The notes under the pieces were generated by a model. That model was not told the DNA's origin, did no database searches, and saw only the letters and a program-made list of their open reading frames with translations. DNA of 64,000 bases from Streptomyces aurantiogriseus. Lineage in GTDB: Bacteria; Actinomycetota; Actinomycetes; Streptomycetales; Streptomycetaceae. Positions within the stretch are counted from its first letter, which is position 1. Every line of letters begins with the position of its first letter. The translations under genes were made by a program, and so were the position numbers. The stretch is taken from positions 186,001 through 250,000 of the forward strand of contig NZ_BMSX01000005.1 in the NCBI RefSeq assembly GCF_014649375.1. Reading direction: 5' to 3'. Shown piece by piece: positions 16,806 through 24,329 of this stretch.

Positions 16806-18491
16806 ATGGCGCTCGTCCGTTCCGCTCACTCTTTCGACGCTTTCCGGGCGCTGGCGGACCGGCGTGGGCGGCCTGGAGAAAGGTTGGTGGAGTCGCTGGC
16901 CAAGGCCAGGGCTACGACGGGGGGCAGCCCCGATGTCTGGGCACCACCGATCGCCGCCCGCGTCGGTCTGCCTGCCGCCGCCGCGCTGGGACCTGCCAGT
17001 TACTACGCGGACCTCGCCGCCCCGCACGGCGACCGTCATGTCCGGGTATGCGCCGCGACAGCGTGCTTCGCCGCAGGAGGCGGAGGGCACCTCGCGGAGG
17101 TGGAGCGTGAGCTGGGTGTCGCCGCACACACCGCCTCACCGCGCGGTGACGTGTCGCTGCAGGCTGTCCGCTGTCTGGGCTACTGCTACGCGGGACCCGC
17201 CGCCCTTGACGGCGACACCCCCTGTACCGGGACGACCCTCCCCGCTCAGCTCGCCGGGCGGGAGCCAACGAGAGCGCCGGACATCCCGGTGGCCGATGAC
17301 ACCGATGACCCGGTCCTGCTGAGCGCGGTGCTCTCCGGTGAGCCGGCGTGGCAGGTGTGGTCGAGGACGGTGTCGTCGGGCACTCCGGACGAGGTGCAGC
17401 GCGAGGTGGCGGCGTCCGGGCTGCGTGGGCGTGGCGGCGCCGGATTCCGCGTGGCGTCGAAGTGGGAGGCGGTCGGCCGCGCACCCGGGGGCGTGATCGT
17501 CGCCAACGGCGACGAAGGCGATCCGGGTTCGTACGCCGACAGGCTGCTGATGGAGGCCGACCCGGGGCGCGTGCTGGAGGGTCTGGCCCTGGCCTGTTTC
17601 GCGTGCGGGGCCCGTCAGGGCATCGTGCTGGTGCGCTCCGAATACCCGGCCGCTCTGGCACGGATGAGGGACGCGGCGCGCCAGGCGTACGCCGACGGGC
17701 ATCTCGGACCGTCCGTGCACGGGACGACCACCTCCGTGGACATCCACATCGTCGAGGGCGCCGGCTCCTACGTCGCCGGTGAGGAGACCGCGCTCATCGC
17801 GGGGTTGGAGGGCAGTCGCGGATGCGCCCGGCCCCGCCCGCCGTACCCCACCGAGCGCGGCCTGTGGGACGCGCCGACCGTGGTCAACAACGTCGAGACC
17901 CTGGCGGCCGTCCCGTGGATCGTCCGGCACGGCGGCCAGGCGTACGCCCGGCGCGGGACGCCCGACGAGACGGGGACCAAACTGGTCTGTCTCTCGGAGC
18001 GGTTCGCCCGGCCGGGTTGCTACGAGGTCGAGCTCGGCACGCCGGTGCGGCGGATCGTCACCGAGCTGGGCGGCGGTCTGAAGGACGGCGCCGAGCTGAT
18101 GGCTCTCCAGGTCGGCGGGCCGCTGGGCGGCTTCCTCGCTGCCGACGCGCTGGACGTGCCGCTGTCGGAGGCAGGGCTGTCGGCCCGGGGTGCCGCTCTC
18201 GGCCACGCCGGTCTCGTCGCCTTCGACGAGCGTGTGGCACCGGAGGAAGTGCTGCGTCACGTCTGGGAGTTCGCCGCGGCCGAGAGCTGCGGCGCGTGCT
18301 CACCCTGCCGTGTCGGCTCGCGCCGCGGCCTGGAATGGGCGTCCGCCGACACGCCGCCGGGCCGAGAGTGGGAGCGGCTGTCGCGGGTCCTGGCCGAGGC
18401 GAGCCTGTGTGCCTTCGGACGGCGGATCCCGCCCGCCGTGCACAGCCTGGCCCGCGCCTACGGGGACCGACTGGCGGGATGGGGGCCATGA
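16806..18491 (+). CDS. NADH-binding (HoxF/NuoEF-like) subunit of NAD-dependent formate dehydrogenase
   Basis: Fused electron-transfer subunit of 561 aa. The N-terminal part resembles the NuoE thioredoxin-like [2Fe-2S] domain (CAATAC and CLGYCY pairs). The main part resembles NuoF: FMN/NADH-binding glycine loops (GLRGRGGAGFRVASKWE, ANGDEGDPGSYADR, GAGSYVAGEETALI) and the [4Fe-4S] motif SCGACSPCRVGS with a later Cys in SLCAFG. It passes electrons between NAD+ and the iron-sulfur chain of the catalytic subunit. It overlaps the next gene by four bases (ATGA), so the two are co-translated. Confidence 0.93.
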   Translation: MALVRSAHSFDAFRALADRRGRPGERLVESLAKARATTGGSPDVWAPPIAARVGLPAAAALGPASYYADLAAPHGDRHVRVCAATACFAAGGGGHLAEVERELGVAAHTASPRGDVSLQAVRCLGYCYAGPAALDGDTPCTGTTLPAQLAGREPTRAPDIPVADDTDDPVLLSAVLSGEPAWQVWSRTVSSGTPDEVQREVAASGLRGRGGAGFRVASKWEAVGRAPGGVIVANGDEGDPGSYADRLLMEADPGRVLEGLALACFACGARQGIVLVRSEYPAALARMRDAARQAYADGHLGPSVHGTTTSVDIHIVEGAGSYVAGEETALIAGLEGSRGCARPRPPYPTERGLWDAPTVVNNVETLAAVPWIVRHGGQAYARRGTPDETGTKLVCLSERFARPGCYEVELGTPVRRIVTELGGGLKDGAELMALQVGGPLGGFLAADALDVPLSEAGLSARGAALGHAGLVAFDERVAPEEVLRHVWEFAAAESCGACSPCRVGSRRGLEWASADTPPGREWERLSRVLAEASLCAFGRRIPPAVHSLARAYGDRLAGWGP

Positions 18492-21175
18492 ACGGAGTCA
18501 CGATCGAGGTCGACGGCACCGGCGTCGAGGTGCCCGAGGAGTCGTCACTGCTCACGGCGGTGCGGGCGGCCGGGATCGAGCTGCCCGCGCTGTGCTCCGA
18601 CGACCGGCTCAGTCCCGCCGGGTCATGCCGTACGTGTCTCGTACGGGCGGAGGGGCGCATCGCGGCGGCCTGTGTCACTCCGGCCTCACCCGGCGTGCGC
18701 GTGGACACCAGAGGCGACGAGGTTGTGCGGCTGCGCCGGGACGCGGTGGAGGTCATCGTCTCGGCACTGCCGCCCCGGGCCCTCGCCGACGACAGTCCCA
18801 GCGAACTGGCCCATGTCTGCCGGTCGATGGGCATCGGCCCCGAGGCGGCGCAGGATGCCGGAGGCCGTGGCGGGGACGAGTCCCACCCGTACGTCCACTT
18901 GGACCGGGACCTGTGCATCGCCTGCGGCCGGTGCGTGCGGATGTGCTCCGAGTTGCAGGGCACCTTCGCCCTCACCCTGGTCGGCAGAGGCGGCGACACC
19001 GTCGTGGCCCCCGGCACCGGCGGGCCCTGGGCCGAGTCGGACTGCGTGGCCTGCGGCGGCTGCGTGGACACCTGCCCCACGGGGGCGATCACCCAGCCTG
19101 GACCGGCGCGGGGACTCACCTCGGCGTTCCACCCCGCGGAGGCCCGGACGCGCACCACATGCGGCTACTGCGGCGTGGGCTGCACCCTCGACGTGATCGC
19201 ACAGGACGGTGAGGTCACGGCGGTGCTGCCCGCCCGGGACGGCCCGGTCAATCGCGGCCACGCGTGCGTGAAGGGCCGCTTCTCCCACGGATTCCGCACC
19301 TCACCGGAGCGGCTCACCCGGCCCCTGCTGCGACGCGACGGCGTGCTGGAGCCGGTGGGCTGGGACGAGGCACTGGCTCACGTCGCCCGGGGACTGCGGG
19401 CCGCCGTCGGTGCCGGGGGCCCGGACTCCGTGGCGGTGATCTCCTCGGCCCGTGCCACGAACGAGGAGAACTACCTCGTACAGAAGTTCATGCGGGTCGT
19501 CGTCGGAACCAACAACGTCGACAACTGCTCCCGCCTGTGCCACTCCCCCTCCGCCGCCGGCCTGACGGCGTCCTTCGGGCTCTCCGGCGGCACCGACACT
19601 TTCGACGACGTGGAGCGGGCCGACTGCCTGCTGGTGGTCGGGGCCAATCCCGTCGAGGCTCACCCGGTGGTCGGAGCGCGGCTGCTGAGGCGGGTCCTCC
19701 ACGGGGCCAGGCTGCTCGTCGCCGACCCGCGTGCCGTGGGTCTCGCCCTGCACGCCGACGTGCATCTGCGTCCGCGTCCGGGCACCAACGTGGCGCTCTT
19801 CCACGGGCTCGCCCATGTCCTGCTCGCCGAAGGGCTGGCAGACGAGGCGTTCCTGCGTGAACGGGCCACCGGACTGCCGGAGCTGACCGAACTGCTGGCC
19901 GACTACCCGCCGGACCGGGTCGCGGACCTCACCGGCGTGCCGGCCCCGGACCTGGTCGCCGCCGCCCGCCTTTACGGCAGCGCCGAGCATCCGGCCATCG
20001 TCTACGGCCTGGGCGTGACCGAGCACCTCCACGGCACCGACGGGGTGCGGTCCCTGGCCAACCTGGCGATCCTGCGCGGCGCCGTGGGCACCGACCGGGG
20101 GTACGGGGTCAACCCGCTGCGCGGCCAGAACAACGTCCAGGGCGCCTCCGACATGGGCGCCCTGCCGGACCTCCTGCCCGGGTACGGAAAGGTGACCGAC
20201 CCGGCCGCCCGCGCGCGGGCCGAGGACGTCTGGGGCGTACCAGTCCCAGGGCGGCCTGGCCTGCGGATCCCGGACATGTTCGCCGCCGCACGAGCCGGCG
20301 ATCTGCGAGCGCTGTGGGTCATCGGCGAGGACGTCTGCGCCACCGACCCCGACGCGAACCAGGTCGTCCACGCCCTGGACGCCTGCCCGCTCGTCGTCTG
20401 CAACGAACTGTTCCTGTCCGAGACGGCCCAGCACGCCGACGTCGTACTGCCGGTGGCCTCCTGGCTGGAGAAGGACGGCACCTTCGTCAACTTCGACCGC
20501 CGGTTCCAGCGTGTCCGCCCCGCCGTGCCCCCACCGGGACAGGCCCGCACCGACTTCGACACCCTGCGGGCCGTCGCCGAGGCCATGGGAGTCGACCTGG
20601 GCTGCGCGACTCCCGCCGACGCCCTCGCCGAATGCGGCCGGCTCGCGCCCGTCTTCGCCGGGCTCTCCCACGACCGACTGGACCGCGAGGGCTCCGTGCC
20701 ATGGCCCTGCACCGCCCCCGACCGGCCGGGAGAAGCCAAGCTGTACACCGAGCGCTTCGCCACACCGGACGGCCGGGCCCACCTGGCCGCCGCCCCCTAT
20801 CTCCCCCCGGGCGAACGACCGGACGACGACTATCCGCTGGTCCTGGTCACCGGGCGGCGCTGGGCTCACTACAACTCCGGAAGCATGACGCGGCGCGGTG
20901 GCAACCTCGCGCTCGACCCGGTTGACTTCCTTGACCTCCACCCCGACGACGCCGGCCGGTACGACGTGCGCGATGGCGAGCAGGTAACGGTGGAGAGCCG
21001 GCACGGCCAAGCCCGGCTCATCGCTCGTGTCGGTGACCAGACACCCCCCGGCCAGGTCTTCTGCTCCTTCCACTTCCCCTCGAGCGGAGTGAACCGCCTC
21101 ACCTCGGACGTGGCAGATACCGTCACCTCCTGCCCCGAGTACAAGGTCACGGCGGTCCGCGTGGCTGTGTCGTAA
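18488..21175 (+). CDS. Formate dehydrogenase catalytic (alpha) subunit, Cys type
   Basis: Molybdopterin oxidoreductase of 895 aa that oxidises formate to CO2. In order: a ferredoxin-like [2Fe-2S] domain (Cys36, 47, 50, 62), two [4Fe-4S] clusters (CIACGRCVRMC, CVACGGCVDTCP), a further [4Fe-4S] motif (CGYCGVGC ... HACVKG), and the MGD-binding domains. The active-site segment is NCSRLCHSPSAAGL: cysteine followed by histidine where many formate dehydrogenases have selenocysteine. GHEPQ-like cofactor contacts (LRGQNNVQGASDMG, MTRRGGNLALDP) are present. With the HoxF-like partner this forms a soluble NAD+-linked FdsBA-type enzyme. No fdhD or separate gamma subunit is in the window. Confidence 0.94.
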   Translation: MNGVTIEVDGTGVEVPEESSLLTAVRAAGIELPALCSDDRLSPAGSCRTCLVRAEGRIAAACVTPASPGVRVDTRGDEVVRLRRDAVEVIVSALPPRALADDSPSELAHVCRSMGIGPEAAQDAGGRGGDESHPYVHLDRDLCIACGRCVRMCSELQGTFALTLVGRGGDTVVAPGTGGPWAESDCVACGGCVDTCPTGAITQPGPARGLTSAFHPAEARTRTTCGYCGVGCTLDVIAQDGEVTAVLPARDGPVNRGHACVKGRFSHGFRTSPERLTRPLLRRDGVLEPVGWDEALAHVARGLRAAVGAGGPDSVAVISSARATNEENYLVQKFMRVVVGTNNVDNCSRLCHSPSAAGLTASFGLSGGTDTFDDVERADCLLVVGANPVEAHPVVGARLLRRVLHGARLLVADPRAVGLALHADVHLRPRPGTNVALFHGLAHVLLAEGLADEAFLRERATGLPELTELLADYPPDRVADLTGVPAPDLVAAARLYGSAEHPAIVYGLGVTEHLHGTDGVRSLANLAILRGAVGTDRGYGVNPLRGQNNVQGASDMGALPDLLPGYGKVTDPAARARAEDVWGVPVPGRPGLRIPDMFAAARAGDLRALWVIGEDVCATDPDANQVVHALDACPLVVCNELFLSETAQHADVVLPVASWLEKDGTFVNFDRRFQRVRPAVPPPGQARTDFDTLRAVAEAMGVDLGCATPADALAECGRLAPVFAGLSHDRLDREGSVPWPCTAPDRPGEAKLYTERFATPDGRAHLAAAPYLPPGERPDDDYPLVLVTGRRWAHYNSGSMTRRGGNLALDPVDFLDLHPDDAGRYDVRDGEQVTVESRHGQARLIARVGDQTPPGQVFCSFHFPSSGVNRLTSDVADTVTSCPEYKVTAVRVAVS

Positions 21176-21445
21176 TCCGCGGCAGACCGCCTCGTCCCCC
21201 GTGACCCGTTCATGGCCGCCCTTGCCTCTCGCCCGCTGGTAGCGGCGGTGCTCCGTATCGGTGTGGGGCCGACGCCGACGCCGGGTCGCCCAGCCGCGCC
21301 CTGGCTCCCGGTCCATCTCCACCAGGACCCCGCGGGCGTAGGGAGAATGCAACCCCCCTGCGGCAGCCGCGCGGCTCGTACCCCGCTGTCCGCCACGACC
21401 GTCACCTCACTGCATTGGGAGAGCCTGACGGACACCCACACCGCA
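21176..21445. other. Non-coding gap after the formate dehydrogenase genes
   Basis: Between the dehydrogenase stop and the operator-like dyad upstream of the MFS gene I see no reading frame with recognisable protein features. GC content stays high until an AT-richer patch near 21440. The stretch probably carries the promoter of the MFS gene. Confidence 0.5.
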
Positions 21446-21468
21446 AAATTGCCTTTATGTGCCAATTT
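21446..21468. promoter_or_regulatory. AT-rich inverted repeat upstream of the MFS transporter
   Basis: AAATTG (21446-21451) and CAATTT (21463-21468) are separated by 11 bases. This is a rare AT-rich dyad in a strongly GC-rich context, about 100 bases before the MFS start. It may be an operator or part of the promoter. The regulator is unknown. Confidence 0.45.
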
Positions 21469-21569
21469 CTGCTGGTCCGGAGAAGCAGAGCGTCCCGCAG
21501 CTACAACAGCAGCCGCACCGAGTACGGGAAGGTGAGGGCGTCACCGGTGTTCGTAGAGAGGAAGAGCCG

Positions 21570-22769
21570 GTGAGCCGGTTCACGCAGCCGGCGCGCATGC
21601 TGGCTCTGGCCACGGCTGGGTTCATGGCGGGCTTCTGGGCGTGGGCTCTGCTGGGGCCGCTCGGCCCGACGCTCCGCGACGACTTGGGCCTCAGTTCGTT
21701 CCAGCAGTCCCTGGTGGTGGCTGTGCCGGTCCTCGTGGGCTCGCTCGGCCGGATCCCGGTCGGAGCCCTGACCGACCGCGTCGGTGCCCGCCGGGTGTTT
21801 CCCCTCGTCACCGCCCTGACCGTCCTGCCCGTGCTCTACCTGGGCCATCTGGCCGACTCCCTGGCCGAGTTCCTCGTCGGCGGCTTCTTCCTCGGGTTGG
21901 GCGGTACCACGTTCGCCGTCGGCGTGCCGTTCGTCAACGCCTGGTACCCGCCCGAACGGCGCGGTCTGGCGCTCGGCATCTTCGGCATCGGCACGGGGGG
22001 AACGGCCATCTCGGCGTTCACCACCGTGCAGCTGGCCGATGCCGTCGACCGGAGCTTTCCCTTCACCCTCGTCGCCGTCATCCTGGCCCTCTACGCCGTC
22101 ACCGCGCACTTCCTCCTGCGCGACCGGCCGGAACGCGCCATCCCGGCCGGCTCGCTGCTCGCGCGCACCACCGCCACCATGCGGATGCCCACCGCCTGGC
22201 AGCTGGCCTTCCTCTACGCCGTGGCCTTCGGCGGGTTCGTCGCGTTCAGCGTCTACCTGCCCACCTATCTCACCACCGCCTACGATCTCGGGCGCTCCGA
22301 CGCCGCCCTGCGCACCGCCGGCTTCGTCGTCCTCGCGGTCGCCGCGCGCCCGGTGGGCGGCTGGCTTTCCGACCGGCTGCACCCCGTCCCCGTGCTCATC
22401 GGGGCGTACGCCGCCATCGCCGCACTCGCCCTCCTCGCCTCCCTCGAACTCGCCCTGATCCCGATCGCCACACTGACCTTCCTCGGCATGGCCGCAGCCC
22501 TGGGAACCGGATCGGGCGCCGTGTTCGCCCTCGTCGCCCGCCTCGTACCCGCCGACCAGGTCGGATCGGTCACCGGTATCGTCGGCGCCGCCGGCGGACT
22601 GGGCGGCTTCTTCCCACCCCTGGTCATGGGCGCGGTCTACAGCGTCGCCGACGACTACACCTGGGGATACCTGCTCCTGGCCCTCACCGCTGCCGCCACC
22701 TGCGCTTTCACCGCGACCGTGGTCCGGCGCCATGCCCTGCGCCCGGATGTACGCGGGCGAGGCGCATGA
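21570..22769 (+). CDS. MFS transporter, NarK/nitrate-nitrite porter-like
   Basis: Twelve-helix carrier of 399 aa. The sequence GLGGTTFAVGVPFVNAWYPP followed by GLALGIFGIGTGGTAISAF resembles the glycine-rich signature of the nitrate/nitrite porter (NNP) branch; the MFS loop motif (GRIPVGALTDRVGARR) lies between helices 2 and 3. The GTG start at 21570 has GAGAGGAAG upstream. It lies downstream of the formate dehydrogenase genes, but no nitrate reductase is in the window, so the cargo could be nitrate, nitrite, formate or oxalate. Confidence 0.85.
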   Translation: MSRFTQPARMLALATAGFMAGFWAWALLGPLGPTLRDDLGLSSFQQSLVVAVPVLVGSLGRIPVGALTDRVGARRVFPLVTALTVLPVLYLGHLADSLAEFLVGGFFLGLGGTTFAVGVPFVNAWYPPERRGLALGIFGIGTGGTAISAFTTVQLADAVDRSFPFTLVAVILALYAVTAHFLLRDRPERAIPAGSLLARTTATMRMPTAWQLAFLYAVAFGGFVAFSVYLPTYLTTAYDLGRSDAALRTAGFVVLAVAARPVGGWLSDRLHPVPVLIGAYAAIAALALLASLELALIPIATLTFLGMAAALGTGSGAVFALVARLVPADQVGSVTGIVGAAGGLGGFFPPLVMGAVYSVADDYTWGYLLLALTAAATCAFTATVVRRHALRPDVRGRGA

Positions 22770-23014
22770 CTCCTTCCGACAGCACCGGGGCCGTTGTGAC
22801 CGAAGACGTGGTTGTCCACCTCAGCGCGGAAAGGCCAAGCTCAGCGGAGCCCCTTTGCCCGGGCGCGACGCCGACCGCGGTGTTCACCGTGATGACGAGC
22901 AGAATCAGGGGGCGCGCGGCTTCGCCGGGATCGCGTGGGGCCCGTAACGCGTCAGTCGGCGCGCGGCCTTGGGCGACGACAGACCCGCCGCGGAAGACGC
23001 GGAAGATGTCGTAA
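22766..23014 (+). CDS. Hypothetical protein coupled to the MFS gene
   Basis: An 82-codon frame starting at an ATG that overlaps the MFS stop (ATGA). The N-terminal ~50 residues (MTPSDSTGAVVTEDVVVHLS, then AEPLCPGATPTAVFTVM) look plausible; the rest is Arg/Ala/Pro-rich and could be read-through. No family is recognised. The overlap is the main evidence, and a minus-strand frame over the same DNA cannot be excluded. Confidence 0.3.
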   Translation: MTPSDSTGAVVTEDVVVHLSAERPSSAEPLCPGATPTAVFTVMTSRIRGRAASPGSRGARNASVGARPWATTDPPRKTRKMS

Positions 23015-23339
23015 CGGGGTGCGTCGGTGCCCGCAGCGAAACCCCGGTCACCCCGCTGCTCGCTCACGCGCCCGGCGGGGTCCTGTACGCGGGTGCGCCA
23101 CGGACTGCTCGAAGGCCGCTGTCGCGCACCGCGAGGACGCCGGGGCGTGCCGGAGCGGCGGTATCAGGACCGGCTCGTTCGCTGTGTGCCATCCACCCAA
23201 CTCCCGTCATGCAGGGAACCGCCGTCCCCGGATACCGGTGTCCGCTCGCCAGGGTGCCAACGCTGACGCCGACCGGCATGACCGACCACTCGTCGTGTGG
23301 GCGATCCTGGCGATGCAAGACCGGGCATCGGCCGGTTGG
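23015..23339. other. Gap without recognisable genes
   Basis: Open frames exist on both strands but show no domain, ribosome site or start context. They appear to be chance frames of GC-rich DNA. Nothing else is seen. Confidence 0.4.
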
Positions 23340-24218
23340 TCAGGGCTGTGCGAGGCTGCGCCCGTGGTCGGCGGCGTACGCGGCGAAGACTTTCGTCGCC
23401 GCGCCACCGGTGTGGAGAAAACGCTGGTCAAGGATGGCGGCGAGGTCCTTCAGCGCACCGGCGAGCAAGTCACCTGCCAGGCGCACCTCCGGCCGCTGGG
23501 CTGCCCGTCCTCGCTGGGCGAGAGTGGCGGCGTAGCCGACCATGGCCGCCAGCGACGAGTGGTCCTCCCCGTCGTGGAAGTAGTACGCCTCGGCGTACTG
23601 GGTGAAGTCCATACGCACGCGTACGACTTCGGTGGCCAGGCTGTCCAGCAGCAGCGCCCCGGCCGTGCAGTCGATCTGCTGTGGTGTCGGCGCCGAGTCG
23701 CGCAGCAGGGCCAGCCGGATGGCCAGGACCCTTCTGCGGGTCAGTGCCGGGTAGATCTCCAGTACCCAGGAGACGGTGGCCGTCAGGAGGGCGAAGCCGA
23801 CGAGGGCTTCCAACGGTGAGACCAGGCGGAGCCAGCCCTCGCCGGGTGCGATGTCCCCCAGCCCCAGGGTGGCCACCGTGACGAGCGACAGGTACACGGA
23901 GTCCAGCAGCGCGGGCTCCTGCGCCGCCTTGGAACCGGGCGAGAAGGCGAACGCCCCGGGCATGTGCGGCCAGTAGACGATGGCCCAGCCGAGGACGACG
24001 GTGAAGGCCCACATTCCCACCACCGTGACCATGGCGAGCGGCCCGACGAGCCCGACCACACGCCTGCGCGCACGGAAGCGCCGGGCCAGGCGCCACAGTG
24101 CCGTCATGACGAGGCGGCTCAGGCCGCCGTGGCGGGTCGGGTGCCAGAGGGTATGGAAGAGGTCCCGCAGGGTGAGCATGACGAGCCCGGCACCGACCAG
24201 CGAGACCAACCACTTCAT
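23340..24218 (-). CDS. Two-helix (K+ channel-like) ion channel protein
   Basis: About 292 aa with four hydrophobic segments. Two flank a pore loop, YLSLVTVATLGLGDIAPGEG, which aligns with the K+ channel filter region T-V-G-Y-G-D but reads T-L-G-L-G-D. The remaining ~150 residues are helical and cytoplasmic and contain no RCK nucleotide-binding motif. The ATG at 24218 (MKWLVSLVGAG) is chosen for its GGGAGG site; a GTG at 24314 is possible. It is the last gene of a probable USP-GH65-channel operon. Selectivity cannot be stated because the filter tyrosine is replaced. Confidence 0.82.
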   Translation of the reverse strand: MKWLVSLVGAGLVMLTLRDLFHTLWHPTRHGGLSRLVMTALWRLARRFRARRRVVGLVGPLAMVTVVGMWAFTVVLGWAIVYWPHMPGAFAFSPGSKAAQEPALLDSVYLSLVTVATLGLGDIAPGEGWLRLVSPLEALVGFALLTATVSWVLEIYPALTRRRVLAIRLALLRDSAPTPQQIDCTAGALLLDSLATEVVRVRMDFTQYAEAYYFHDGEDHSSLAAMVGYAATLAQRGRAAQRPEVRLAGDLLAGALKDLAAILDQRFLHTGGAATKVFAAYAADHGRSLAQP

Positions 24219-24329
24219 CCACGCCTCCCACGGCACTGTCGCCAGAAGCGGAACCCCGCTTTCGGAGCCTATGGCCTGTCCGGCAAATCCTGCCGCAGAC
24301 GCCGAGGTCGGCACGCCCGTCTGCGCGGA

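Noticed and set aside
22708..23067. 119-codon minus-strand frame with a short hydrophobic stretch after the MFS gene
   Set aside because: No ribosome site or domain, and it overlaps the MFS 3' end on the other strand.
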